From NCBI GenBank assembly GCA_949292385.1, contig CASEZC010000008.1:1-41805 (forward strand): a stretch of DNA of 41,805 nucleotides, read 5' to 3'. The DNA is from an uncultured Pseudomonadota bacterium (GTDB lineage Bacteria; Pseudomonadota; Alphaproteobacteria; Rs-D84). Each line of letters starts with the position of its first letter. Position 1 is the first letter of the stretch. Below the pieces are notes generated by a model that searched no databases, was not told the origin of the DNA, and saw only the letters and a list, made by a program, of their open reading frames with translations. Both the position numbers and the translations under genes were made by a program. Shown here piece after piece: positions 25,791 through 34,503 of this stretch.

Positions 25791-25814
25791 AAACCGGTGC
25801 AAACCGGTTTTTTT
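25791..25814 (+). terminator. Terminator of mraY
   Basis: Eight-bp stem AAACCGGT/ACCGGTTT with a GCAA tetraloop, followed by four more T. Confidence 0.92.
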
Positions 25815-25855
25815 ATACAAATGTTTTTTTCATCAGTATATTTTCTTAAAAAAGA

Positions 25856-25864
25856 TGATATAAT
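25856..25864 (+). promoter_or_regulatory. Extended -10 of ftsW-murG
   Basis: TGATATAAT ends 9 nt before the ftsW ATG at 25874, implying a leaderless mRNA starting next to the start codon. Confidence 0.65.
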
Positions 25865-25873
25865 AGCAAAGAT

Positions 25874-27013
25874 ATGTTTAGAAGAACGGAAGAAAGTAAG
25901 CTTACAAGTTGGTATTTTGAAGTAGACCGTCGTCTGCTGGGTGCCTTGTTGATATTAATTTTTACTGGCGTTTTATTTATGATTTCTGCCGGTTCTGTTG
26001 CAGCTGAAAGAATAGGGCAACCGTGGCACTTTTTTATTTTAAAAGCTTTGCCTTTTTATTGCATAGGGCTGACGACGTTGTTTGTCGCAAGTATGCTAAA
26101 TAAAAAGTGGGTTCTTGGTATATCTTGGTTAAATGTTGCTGTTGGATTGTTGTTGCTGTTGGTTACATTGGTTGCACCTCATGTTATAAAGGGGTCGGCC
26201 CGATTTGTTGCTTTGGGGCCATTTAATATTATGCCATCAGATATAATGAAACCTGGATTTATAATTGTAACTGCATGGTTTTTGGCTTCTATGAAAGAAA
26301 AATACGGTTCGGATATTTTCTTTAATAAAGAAGCTTGGCGTTTAAAATGGTTCAGTTGGTGGTCTTATCTGGCAGTGTTTTTGCCTGCGTTTTTGATTAT
26401 CTTGCGACATCCTGACTTGGGTACTTCTATTTTATACTTTGCTGTTTTGTCTGGTATGGTTTTTATGGCAGGACTTCCATGGGTGATTGTTCCAGTTTTG
26501 ATAGGTATTGTTGCACTGGTTGGTACGTTTGCGTTCTTTACAATGTCACACGTTCATAACCGAATCGTTTCTTGGTTCTCTGGTACAGGTGATACTTATC
26601 AGGTGCGTCAATCAATTCAATCTATTCAGCATGGTGGTTTGCTGGGCAGTGGCGATGACGCTTTTGTAAAGCAGTCTTTGCCCGATGCGCATACGGACTT
26701 TATATTTGCGGCAATTGTTGAAGACTTAGGTGCAATAATGGGGTGCGCTTTATTGTGTCTGTTACTGTATGTTCTAAAGCGTTTAACGACGGATGCTATG
26801 CAGGCGCGTGACCCGTTTGTTTTTTATGTTGCAGGTGGTGCGGCCGCTTTGTTTGGTACGCAGGTTTGTATTAATATGATGTCAACGTTGCATATTTTTG
26901 CACCGAAAGGTATGACGCTGCCATTCATTTCTTATGGTGGTAGTTCGTTTGTTGCGTTTTGTTTATTGTTTGGAATGGTTTTAGCCGTTGTTCGTGAAGA
27001 TAAGTGGAAATAA
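25874..27013 (+). CDS. ftsW: Septal peptidoglycan polymerase FtsW
   Basis: SEDS-family glycosyltransferase that polymerises septal peptidoglycan with its partner class B PBP. 379 residues with about ten membrane helices. Signatures: RHPDLGTSI (ILRHPDLGTS), QVRQSIQSI-GGLLGSG, PDAHTDFIFA and the C-terminal SYGGSSF. FtsW is preferred over RodA because murG follows directly. The first start codon has no ribosome site, consistent with leaderless initiation. The stop is 11 nt before the murG ATG. Confidence 0.93.
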   Translation: MFRRTEESKLTSWYFEVDRRLLGALLILIFTGVLFMISAGSVAAERIGQPWHFFILKALPFYCIGLTTLFVASMLNKKWVLGISWLNVAVGLLLLLVTLVAPHVIKGSARFVALGPFNIMPSDIMKPGFIIVTAWFLASMKEKYGSDIFFNKEAWRLKWFSWWSYLAVFLPAFLIILRHPDLGTSILYFAVLSGMVFMAGLPWVIVPVLIGIVALVGTFAFFTMSHVHNRIVSWFSGTGDTYQVRQSIQSIQHGGLLGSGDDAFVKQSLPDAHTDFIFAAIVEDLGAIMGCALLCLLLYVLKRLTTDAMQARDPFVFYVAGGAAALFGTQVCINMMSTLHIFAPKGMTLPFISYGGSSFVAFCLLFGMVLAVVREDKWK

Positions 27014-27024
27014 AGAGGAATAAA

Positions 27025-28071
27025 ATGAAAATATGGATTGCGACTGGTGGGACTGGTGGACATGTTTTTCCTGCGCTTAGTGTTGCAGAGGAATTGGTTT
27101 CTTGTGGTCATACGGTGACGATTTCTTGTGATGGGCGCGTAGATAAAATGGTCGCGGAAGGTAAGCCTGAAAACTCAAAAGTTGTCCATATATGGGCATC
27201 TGGTGTTGGCGCAAAAAGTAGAATTAAGCAGGTTTGGGCGTTGTTTAAAATTGCTGTTTCTGCGTTTGCGTTAACGATAAGATTTATTTTTTCAAGACCG
27301 GAAAAGGTGGTTGCGTTCGGAGGATACGCGTCTGTTCCTGCAGTATTTGCAGCGCATTTATGGAAAATTCCAACTTATTTGCATGAACAAAATGCCGCAA
27401 TCGGACGTGCAAATAAATTTGCTTTGCGCTGGGTAAAAACGTTAATGACAAGCTTTCCAACTGTTTCTGGCGTTCCTGCTACGTCTGGATTGAATGTCGT
27501 TTATACAGGATTACCTGTTCGTAAAGAATTTTTGGCTTTGGCAGGAAAAGAGTTGTCTGATAGTCCTAGTGTTTTTGTAACAGGCGGGTCATTAGGAGCA
27601 CAAATTCTTGATGAAGTTGTACCTGTTGCTTTATCGCAAATGAAAAATAAGAAGATTTTTGTAACGCATCAGACACGCCCAGAAAATGTTAATAAATTAC
27701 AAAAATTTTATGCTGAAAATAAAATTCGCGCAAATGTACTTTCATTCGTTCATGATATGGCGGGTACAATCGCAAATTCTTGGTTGGTTATAGGAAGAAG
27801 CGGTGCAAGTACGGTTGTAGAACTTGAAACAATCGGGCGTGGTGCGATATTAGTTCCACTTGGAATTAATCCTGATCAAGCTGCAAATGCTGCTAGCTTT
27901 GCGAAATTAGGTGGTGGTTTTGCAATTCCGCAAGATAAGTTCAGTACCAAGTGGTTAACAGCAACGTTAACAGAGTTATTTGATAACCCAGCCAGATTAG
28001 AAAAGATGGCAAAAAAGTCTTTGGTAGAAAATAACGCTGTAAAAAATATAGTAAAAGAAATAATAAAATAA
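27025..28071 (+). CDS. murG: UDP-GlcNAc:lipid I N-acetylglucosaminyltransferase
   Basis: Adds GlcNAc to lipid I to make lipid II; peripheral inner-membrane GT28 enzyme. 348 residues from ATG 27025, which has AGAGGA 7 nt upstream; the longer frame from GTG 27004 would overlap ftsW and is rejected. Motifs: TGGTGGHVFPAL at the N terminus, AFGGYASVP, HEQNAAIGRANK, TGGSLGAQ and the donor-binding GRSGASTVVELETIGRG with PLGINPDQAANA. The usual murC and murB do not follow. Confidence 0.96.
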   Translation: MKIWIATGGTGGHVFPALSVAEELVSCGHTVTISCDGRVDKMVAEGKPENSKVVHIWASGVGAKSRIKQVWALFKIAVSAFALTIRFIFSRPEKVVAFGGYASVPAVFAAHLWKIPTYLHEQNAAIGRANKFALRWVKTLMTSFPTVSGVPATSGLNVVYTGLPVRKEFLALAGKELSDSPSVFVTGGSLGAQILDEVVPVALSQMKNKKIFVTHQTRPENVNKLQKFYAENKIRANVLSFVHDMAGTIANSWLVIGRSGASTVVELETIGRGAILVPLGINPDQAANAASFAKLGGGFAIPQDKFSTKWLTATLTELFDNPARLEKMAKKSLVENNAVKNIVKEIIK

Positions 28072-28090
28072 ATTTAGTTGCATTTTGTGC

Positions 28091-28120
28091 TTGCTTGCGA
28101 TTCGTCATTTGTTCTATGAT
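28091..28120 (+). promoter_or_regulatory. Promoter of the OmpA-like gene
   Basis: TTGCTT, 18-bp spacer, TATGAT. It is followed by a purine-rich GGAAGGAAAGG ribosome site before the ATG at 28141. Confidence 0.5.
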
Positions 28121-28140
28121 AGAAACGGAAGGAAAGGAAA

Positions 28141-29508
28141 ATGCGACAGATAAGTGTTTCTGTTCTAGCTTTGTTTTTTATATTGCCTGCGTTTGCAGAT
28201 GCACGTTTGCCAGTTGTTAATTTGGCTTCTGGTGGGGTTTCTGCGCGTGCGGCGTTTGGTGAACCTGTTGTAAAAACAACAACAAAAAAATTGGAAAAAA
28301 GTACAGAAGCCGTTGTTGCAAATAATAATCAAAACAGTAAAAAAACAGAAAATAAACGTAATGTAGTCGCGCGTGCGAGTGTACAGAAACAGGTTGTTGA
28401 AAAAGTTTCTGCGGAAAAAGATTCTGGTGAAAATATTTTTGCTAGCGCAGATGTTCTTACACCTCGTCGCCCAAGTTCTGATTTGTGGGCTCGGAATGAT
28501 ACTTCATTGCGTTTACCGCGACCGGAAGAATTTTCTGTTATAAAAAGTGATTTTGAATTACCAGAAGAAAGTTTGGATAAAAGTATTAATTCTACTAAAA
28601 CGGTTGTAGCGCGTGCTGCACAAAAGACTGAACAACCAGTTGCGCGTCAGCAAGTGGCAAAACAATCTTTGTCTGAGTTGGATGCGCAAATAGCAAAACT
28701 AAATGAATTGCAGCGTCGTGCAGATGAAAGTGTTAATGAGGTTGCGCCAGTTCGTGTTGCTAGCAGACAAACTCAAAATATAATAAAAAATGATTCAATA
28801 CAAAGCGAACCAAAGATTGCTGTTTCTCGCGATGTTATTAAAACAACAGAACCAGAAGTAAGTTTATCCAGAATGGTTGTTCCAATGGATGAAGATGTTG
28901 TTGTTCGTGCTGTAAAAAAAGTTGAATCTCCACGTATTGCATCTGTTCGTGATGATATGGTAAAAATGTCACCAACAGAATTAAGAAAGGCTTTTAGAAA
29001 AACATTTTTGTCAGAAAATAAACACTTGTCGACTTTTCAGATAGATGACCGTTTTGATGTTGCTAGTGATATGTCTTCTACTGCGGAAGGTTTTACATCA
29101 GAACGTGATTTGTCAGAAAGTGGTGGAATACGCCCATTAGAAATAAAAATAAAATTCCGTAATGATGATTCTGCTTTATCAAGGGATAATTATAATTTGT
29201 TAACGGAATATGCTGGTATTGTATTAAGCAATCCTACACGTGCAGTTCAAGTTTCTATTCCACAAAGTGTTGTGAATAATACTGATGACAGAAAGTTGGC
29301 AGCGCGCAGATTGGCAATCGTAGAACAAGTACTGCGTGATACAGGTATTTCTGAACAACGTATATTACCTGTTTTGTCACAGCGTGATGAAGACGGATTA
29401 GTTTTACGTATGATTTCATTAGATCAGTATGAAACGTTGACACAAAAACAACGTGATATGTTTGGTGATACGGTAAGCAAAAAGACATATAAAAGCATGT
29501 CTTGGTAA
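28141..29508 (+). CDS. Secreted protein with a divergent OmpA-like C-terminal domain
   Basis: 455 residues. A signal peptide ends around AFA19/ADA21. A long low-complexity, Lys/Val/Ala/Ser-rich region (about 25-300) with repeated VVAR/VARA units looks disordered. The last ~110 residues fit the OmpA/MotB peptidoglycan-binding pattern: I-x-F-x4-SALS...L...Y-x-IVLSNP, then a DDRKLAARRLAIVEQVLRD block corresponding to the usual LSxxRAxxVxxxL, then GISEQRI. The canonical Asp and Arg contacts are only partly recognisable, so peptidoglycan binding is probable rather than certain. It could tether the outer membrane to the wall. comF follows after 10 nt. Confidence 0.7.
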   Translation: MRQISVSVLALFFILPAFADARLPVVNLASGGVSARAAFGEPVVKTTTKKLEKSTEAVVANNNQNSKKTENKRNVVARASVQKQVVEKVSAEKDSGENIFASADVLTPRRPSSDLWARNDTSLRLPRPEEFSVIKSDFELPEESLDKSINSTKTVVARAAQKTEQPVARQQVAKQSLSELDAQIAKLNELQRRADESVNEVAPVRVASRQTQNIIKNDSIQSEPKIAVSRDVIKTTEPEVSLSRMVVPMDEDVVVRAVKKVESPRIASVRDDMVKMSPTELRKAFRKTFLSENKHLSTFQIDDRFDVASDMSSTAEGFTSERDLSESGGIRPLEIKIKFRNDDSALSRDNYNLLTEYAGIVLSNPTRAVQVSIPQSVVNNTDDRKLAARRLAIVEQVLRDTGISEQRILPVLSQRDEDGLVLRMISLDQYETLTQKQRDMFGDTVSKKTYKSMSW

Positions 29509-29518
29509 ATAGTTAATA

Positions 29519-30262
29519 ATGTCATTGCTTTATAATTTGTGTTTAAAGTTTTATACAAATTGTATTGATTTTTTATTTCCAGCTTCTTGTCCTTTATGTT
29601 GTGCGCCTGTGTCTGTTCATGGTGAGCTTTGTGCAGATTGTTGGACATCTTTTAATTGGATAGGTAATCCAAAGTGTGAAAAATGTGGTTATCCGTTTCC
29701 TGCTAATTTGGATTTAGGCGAAAAACCATTGTGTCCAACTTGTTTGTCTGGACAGTGTGTTTTAGATTTTATTCGGGCAGCATGTGTATATGATGGCGTT
29801 TCGCGAGCTGCAGTTTTACCGTTTAAGCATTCTGGAAAAATAAAATATTCTTGCTTTATGTCTCGGGCTATGTTGTGGGCACTGCGTGATATGAATGAAA
29901 AGCCTGATTTGATTATACCTGTGCCTTTGGCATGGCGTAGATTGCGTCATCGTGGTTATAATCAAGCAGTTTTATTGGCGCGTCCAATATCAAAAGCTTT
30001 GGGAATAAAAATGGATTTGGATAGTATTCATAGAATTTATAAACCAGATATGGGACATAAAAATGCAAAAGAAAGAGCAGAAAATATTCGAGGCGTATTT
30101 AAAGTAATTCATCCAGAAAAAGTAAAAGGTAAAAAGATTTTATTAGTTGATGATGTAATGACAACTGGTGCCACGTTTGCAGAATTAAGAAAGGTTTTAC
30201 AGAAGGCGGGTGCCAGCGAAGTTTACGGCGTTGTATTTTGTCGCGTTGTTCGTGCGATATGA
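29519..30262 (+). CDS. comF: ComF family amidophosphoribosyltransferase-like protein
   Basis: 247 residues. The N terminus has a four-plus-cysteine zinc-ribbon region (CPLCCAP, CADC, CEKCGYPF, CPTC). The C-terminal phosphoribosyltransferase domain carries the PRPP loop ILLVDDVMTTGATF and a PVPLAWRRLRHRGYNQA segment, both hallmarks of ComF/GntX proteins. These are linked to DNA uptake and its use of imported DNA. No ribosome site is visible; it starts 10 nt after the preceding stop, so translation may depend on the upstream gene. It converges with the following minus-strand gene with a one-base gap and no terminator. Confidence 0.92.
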   Translation: MSLLYNLCLKFYTNCIDFLFPASCPLCCAPVSVHGELCADCWTSFNWIGNPKCEKCGYPFPANLDLGEKPLCPTCLSGQCVLDFIRAACVYDGVSRAAVLPFKHSGKIKYSCFMSRAMLWALRDMNEKPDLIIPVPLAWRRLRHRGYNQAVLLARPISKALGIKMDLDSIHRIYKPDMGHKNAKERAENIRGVFKVIHPEKVKGKKILLVDDVMTTGATFAELRKVLQKAGASEVYGVVFCRVVRAI

Positions 30263-30263
30263 A

Positions 30264-30650
30264 TTAATTTCTTTCCATGGAATTTCTGTTAAAAATAGTT
30301 TTTAACATATGGTTTTTCTGTGCTTGCTTTTCTTGTGCGATAATCTTTGCGGAACAGGTTTGTAACAACATTTCCATTCTTTTTATATCGATAGGTTGTT
30401 TTTTCTTAGTGTCAAATAATGGACGTGACATTTGACATACTAAATCATTATATAGATACAAACTGTAGTTTATGTAGATGTTTTTAGCATCTGAATGAGA
30501 ATAAGAAACACTTATCGCAAGTGTGTTATTTGGGTTGCTGTCTTCGTTGTCAATGGTTACTACGTATGTTGTTCCTTGTGGTATATTTGTAACTGAAACA
30601 TAACTGTTCATTATCAGATAATAGAAAAAAAGAAATGATTGTCTGTCCAT
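30264..30650 (-). CDS. Hypothetical protein, 128 aa
   Basis: Unrecognised protein. The N-terminal MDRQSFLFFYYLIMNSY is mildly hydrophobic but too short for a clear signal peptide. The middle is beta-rich (TYVVTIDNED, ISVSYSHSDAKNIYINYSLYLY) and the C-terminal third is a basic helix (about 88-128, Lys/Gln/Met-rich). The case for a real gene is its promoter: TTGACA, 16-bp spacer, TAGTAT just upstream on the minus strand (30673-30700), and an AAGG-containing ribosome site. An alternative start is the in-frame ATG at codon 14. Confidence 0.6.
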   Translation of the reverse strand: MDRQSFLFFYYLIMNSYVSVTNIPQGTTYVVTIDNEDSNPNNTLAISVSYSHSDAKNIYINYSLYLYNDLVCQMSRPLFDTKKKQPIDIKRMEMLLQTCSAKIIAQEKQAQKNHMLKTIFNRNSMERN

Positions 30651-30672
30651 ATGTGTGCCTTATTTGATTTTA

Positions 30673-30700
30673 ATACTATACCGGTTTTGCGTTTTGTCAA
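30673..30700 (-). promoter_or_regulatory. Promoter of the 128-aa hypothetical gene
   Basis: TTGACA, 16-bp spacer, TAGTAT on the minus strand, about 22 nt before the ATG at 30650. Confidence 0.6.
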
Positions 30701-30730
30701 GATTTTTGATAAAAACCATAAATAGTATGC

Positions 30731-30758
30731 TTGAATTTTGTTTTAAATCTGTTAGGAT
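30731..30758 (+). promoter_or_regulatory. Promoter of the DUF2147 gene
   Basis: TTGAAT, 16-bp spacer, TAGGAT preceded by TGT (extended -10). It is divergent from the promoter at 30673-30700. Confidence 0.5.
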
Positions 30759-30789
30759 TTTTCATAATGTATTTTAAAAGAGGATAAGT

Positions 30790-31311
30790 ATGAAGAAACT
30801 TGCTTTATCAATGCTTGGGATTTTATTTTCTGGTTTTGCTTTTGCTGATATGCCTTTTGTTGGGGTGTATCAAACCATAGATGATGAAACTAATTTGCCT
30901 AAGTCTATTGTAAGATTGTATGAATATAAAGACGGTGATGACAGTCTTTTGGCTGGTCGTATAATTGCTTTGTATGATGAAAAAGGCGTAGTTTCTGAAA
31001 CGTTGAAAAATCCTGTAAGGGTTGCAGACAATGTTTCTGGCAGTCCAAAGTATGTAGGGCTTGATATTATTTGGGATATGGATTGGGATGAAGATGATTC
31101 TGAATATACAGATGGTAAGATAATGGATCCTAAAAAGGGAAGCGTTTATTCCAGTGTGATATGGCAAGATAACAAAGATAAATTACGAGTGCGTGGGAAA
31201 ATTGGTCCGTTCGGCAGAACGCAGACTTGGAATGTGTTAAGCGTTTCAGATTTGCCTGCTGAAATACAGAATATAGATACAACTAATTGGAAACCAGTAA
31301 TTAGAGATTAA
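30790..31311 (+). CDS. DUF2147 family secreted protein
   Basis: 173 residues with a signal peptide (1-19, ending AFA). The mature part follows the DUF2147 pattern: a VGVYQTIDDETNLPKS start with a V-x-L-Y-E-Y strand, LAGRIIALYDEKG, GLDIIWDM, a DGKIMDPKKGSVYSS segment and LRVRGKIGPFGRTQTW at the end. The family is periplasmic, of unknown molecular function. AGAGGA precedes the ATG. valS starts 3 nt after its stop, so the two are probably cotranscribed. Confidence 0.85.
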   Translation: MKKLALSMLGILFSGFAFADMPFVGVYQTIDDETNLPKSIVRLYEYKDGDDSLLAGRIIALYDEKGVVSETLKNPVRVADNVSGSPKYVGLDIIWDMDWDEDDSEYTDGKIMDPKKGSVYSSVIWQDNKDKLRVRGKIGPFGRTQTWNVLSVSDLPAEIQNIDTTNWKPVIRD

Positions 31312-31314
31312 AAA

Positions 31315-33717
31315 ATGAATATAGAACTAGAAAAAAATTTAAACGCACGTGAAATAGAAACAAGAATACAGGAATTTTGGGATAAGAATTCTTTTTGGGA
31401 TAACGATGTAAATTCTGATAAGAAGGCTTTTTGTATAATGATGCCTCCTCCTAATGTAACTGGTAATTTGCATATGGGGCATGCATTAGATAATGTTTTA
31501 ACGGATATAGTTTGTCGCTATAAAAGAATGTGTGGGTATGATGTTTTATGGCAACCTGGAACGGACCATGCATCTATTGCAACACAGTTGTTGGTTGAGC
31601 GTGATTTATCAAAGAAAGGAATAAATCCTCGTTCTTTGACGACAGAACAGTTGCTTGATTATGCTTGGAAATGGAAAGCGGAAAAGGGCGGTCAGATTAT
31701 AAATCAGTTGCATATTTTGGGTGTAACGCCTGTTTGGCATCGCGAACGTTTTACTATGGATGAAGGCCTGTCGCGTGCAGTTACAAAGCTTTTTGTAAAA
31801 CTGTATAAAGACGGTTTAGTATATCGCGAAAAAAGTTTGGTTAACTGGTGCCCGAAACAGCAAACGTCTGTATCTGATTTAGAGGTTCAGACTCGTGAAG
31901 AAAAGGGTAAGTTTTATTACTTTAATTATCCATTAAAAGATGGTGGCTTTATTGAAATTGCAACTACTAGACCAGAGACTTTATTCGGTGACCAAGCAAT
32001 CGCAATACATCCAGAAAACGAAAAATTAAAACATTTGATTGGCAAGACAGCGATAATACCATTAACTGATATAGAAATACCAGTTATTGCAGATGAACAT
32101 GCTGATCCAGAAAAGGGGACGGGCGCAGTTAAAATTACTCCTGCACATGACTTTGATGACTGGCAGGTAGGTTTGCGCCATAATTTGAAAGCTATTTGTA
32201 TATTAACGCCAGATGCAAAGATGAATGATAATCCTGTTGTTCCAGAAAAGTATCGTGGAATGGACAGATTTGCGGCTCGTGAAGAAGTTATTAAGGATAT
32301 AGAAGCAGCGGGATTGTTGGTAAAAATTGAAGACAAGATAATACCAACGCCTTATTCTGAACGTGGTGGTGTAGTTGTAGAGCCATATTTAACAGAACAA
32401 TGGTTTGTTGACGCTAAAAAACTGGCAGAAAAGGCAATAAAAGTTGTAGAAGATGGTGCGATAAAGTTCATGCCAGACCATCGTTATAATTTGTATATGT
32501 CTTGGATGAAAGATATTCGTCCATGGCCAATTTCTCGTCAGTTGTGGTGGGGGCATCATATACCTGCATGGTATGACGAAGAAGGTAATGTTTATGTTGC
32601 AGAAAGCGAAGAAGAAGCTGTTAAGCAAGCCGGCGGAAAAACGCTAACGCGTGATAAGGATGTTTTAGATACTTGGTTCTCGTCTGCATTATGGCCTTTC
32701 TCTACGCTTGGCTGGCCAGATGAAACACCAGAATTGAAAAAATATTATCCAACAGATTTGTTGTATACTGGTGCGGATATTATATTCTTCTGGGTTGCAC
32801 GTATGATAATGATGGGAATGTATGTTATGGAAGATGTTCCTTTCAGAACGGTTAATTTCCATGGTCTTGTTCGCGATTCCAAAGGACAAAAAATGTCCAA
32901 GACAAAGGGGAATGGCACAGACCCATTAGACACTGTTGAAAAGTTCGGTGTTGATGCATTGCGTTATTGGATTGCAACGGCGCCTATTGGTACGGATATT
33001 CGTTATAGTGATGACGAAGTTAAACGTGGTTCAAAATTATTAACTAAGCTGTGGAATGCATCAAAGTATGTTTTGATGAACTTGTCTGATTTTGAACCTG
33101 ATAAAGCACAAAAAGTAGATGTTGCAGATAGGTTTATAGAAGACAGATGGGTTTTGTCAGAATTAAATAAGACAATTGCTGACGTTCGCAGAAATTTAGA
33201 TAAGTACGATAATTATAATTCTCGTGCAGCTATTGATACTTTCTTCTATGAAGTATTTTGTGATCAGTATTTAGAATTTATTAAAGATAGATTCTGGTCA
33301 CCAGAAAAGTACAGTGCAGAATCGAAACTTTCTGCTCAGTGGACATTGTTTGAAGTTTTGCGTGCAGTAATTGGTTTGTATGCGCCGTTTATACCTTTCT
33401 TAACGGAAGAGTTGTGGCAAAAACTTTACAAACAATATGAGGATGGAGAAACTTTGCATTTGACCGCCTACCCAGAAGTTGATGCAAAACGTGATACAGA
33501 TGTTTCTGAAATGCAAATTGCGCTGGATTTATTAAAAATGGTTCGTGGTATGCGTACAGAACAAAAGATTGGTAATGGTGCAAAATTAGAAACGTTAACC
33601 ATACCTTCAGATGTTCCAGTTGCTTTGCATGGGGTTATAAAATCTGCTGCACGTGCGAATCAGATTGTTTGTGGGGACAGGTTAGATTTTGTTGTTCAGC
33701 AACAAAATAAAGATTAA
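31315..33717 (+). CDS. valS: Valyl-tRNA synthetase
   Basis: Class I aminoacyl-tRNA synthetase charging tRNA-Val. Motifs: PPPNVTGNLH53-MGH56 (HIGH), the CP1 editing domain with TTRPETLFGD and GTGAVKITPAHDFDDW, PWPISRQLWWGHHIPAW, and K526-MSKT. At 800 residues it is short for bacteria (usually 870-950): the C-terminal coiled-coil arm that contacts the tRNA elbow is missing, and the protein ends just after the anticodon-binding helices. Short ValRS forms are known in Rickettsiales and archaea. The frame is intact, so this is a natural form rather than a truncation. Confidence 0.97.
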   Translation: MNIELEKNLNAREIETRIQEFWDKNSFWDNDVNSDKKAFCIMMPPPNVTGNLHMGHALDNVLTDIVCRYKRMCGYDVLWQPGTDHASIATQLLVERDLSKKGINPRSLTTEQLLDYAWKWKAEKGGQIINQLHILGVTPVWHRERFTMDEGLSRAVTKLFVKLYKDGLVYREKSLVNWCPKQQTSVSDLEVQTREEKGKFYYFNYPLKDGGFIEIATTRPETLFGDQAIAIHPENEKLKHLIGKTAIIPLTDIEIPVIADEHADPEKGTGAVKITPAHDFDDWQVGLRHNLKAICILTPDAKMNDNPVVPEKYRGMDRFAAREEVIKDIEAAGLLVKIEDKIIPTPYSERGGVVVEPYLTEQWFVDAKKLAEKAIKVVEDGAIKFMPDHRYNLYMSWMKDIRPWPISRQLWWGHHIPAWYDEEGNVYVAESEEEAVKQAGGKTLTRDKDVLDTWFSSALWPFSTLGWPDETPELKKYYPTDLLYTGADIIFFWVARMIMMGMYVMEDVPFRTVNFHGLVRDSKGQKMSKTKGNGTDPLDTVEKFGVDALRYWIATAPIGTDIRYSDDEVKRGSKLLTKLWNASKYVLMNLSDFEPDKAQKVDVADRFIEDRWVLSELNKTIADVRRNLDKYDNYNSRAAIDTFFYEVFCDQYLEFIKDRFWSPEKYSAESKLSAQWTLFEVLRAVIGLYAPFIPFLTEELWQKLYKQYEDGETLHLTAYPEVDAKRDTDVSEMQIALDLLKMVRGMRTEQKIGNGAKLETLTIPSDVPVALHGVIKSAARANQIVCGDRLDFVVQQQNKD

Positions 33718-33736
33718 TAAAAAGGGCGGGCTTATT

Positions 33737-34468
33737 ATGTCTGAAAAATACGTTGAAAAAAGGGTGCTTCAAGCATATCAATGTGATAGATACGGTAATG
33801 TTCGCCCTTTAATTCTTATGAATGAATTGCAGGGTATTGCAGATACTCATGCCGAGGTTCTTGGTTGTGGTCGTACATATTTGATAGAACATAATATGGC
33901 ATGGGTTGTGACACATTATCTTGTAGATATTATTGAAATGCCACGTGAAGCAGAAGAGTTATCTTTTATAACGTGGCCTTCAAATCAAGACGGAGTTCGT
34001 GCAACGCGTGATTTTGAAGTTCGTGGCAGTGATGGTCGTTTAATGGTTCGTGCTACATCGCAGTGGATATTGATAGATATGACTCGCCGTCGTCCTTTGC
34101 GCCTAGACGATGATTTACCTAAGTGGGATATAGTTCCAGAGCGTGCATGGGATAGAACTTTTGAAAAGTATCCGGATTTTGAACCGACAAAATTTCATGC
34201 GATGAAATGTCGCTTTGATGATATTGATGTTAATCAACATATAAATAATGCAGTCTATGCGGTGTGGGCAACGGAAAGTGTCGGTTATGTTTATCGCAGC
34301 CAGCACAAATTAAAAAGAATAGAGCTTAACTTTAAAAAAGAAATAAAACCAGATACTCCTGAAATAACAGTTGGAGTTGCGATAGATGGTTTGGTGTCCA
34401 GACATAAAATTTGCACGCCTGATATGGAACATGCATTTGTTATGTGTACTTGGGAAGATAACGATTAA
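33737..34468 (+). CDS. Acyl-ACP thioesterase (FatA/FatB-like)
   Basis: 243 residues. It hydrolyses acyl-ACP to free fatty acid plus ACP in the cytoplasm. The double hot-dog layout is visible: the first half with ADTHAEVLGCG and an IITWP-like strand (LSFITWPSN), the second with the catalytic FDDIDVNQHINNAVYAVWATES (Asn166, His168). The ATG at 33737 has AAAGGGCGGG upstream; the longer frame from 33689 overlaps valS and is rejected. It sits 19 nt after valS. The family is common in Clostridia, Bacteroidetes and plants and less so in alphaproteobacteria, so transfer from a gut neighbour is possible. Confidence 0.88.
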   Translation: MSEKYVEKRVLQAYQCDRYGNVRPLILMNELQGIADTHAEVLGCGRTYLIEHNMAWVVTHYLVDIIEMPREAEELSFITWPSNQDGVRATRDFEVRGSDGRLMVRATSQWILIDMTRRRPLRLDDDLPKWDIVPERAWDRTFEKYPDFEPTKFHAMKCRFDDIDVNQHINNAVYAVWATESVGYVYRSQHKLKRIELNFKKEIKPDTPEITVGVAIDGLVSRHKICTPDMEHAFVMCTWEDND

Positions 34469-34476
34469 AGATAATA

Positions 34477-34503
34477 AAAAAACCGCTGAATGCGGTTTTT
34501 TTA
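34477..34503. terminator. Bidirectional terminator between the thioesterase gene and rpmH
   Basis: Stem AAAACCGC/GCGGTTTT with loop TGAAT, A run and T run. Its right edge touches the stop codon of rpmH on the other strand. Confidence 0.9.
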
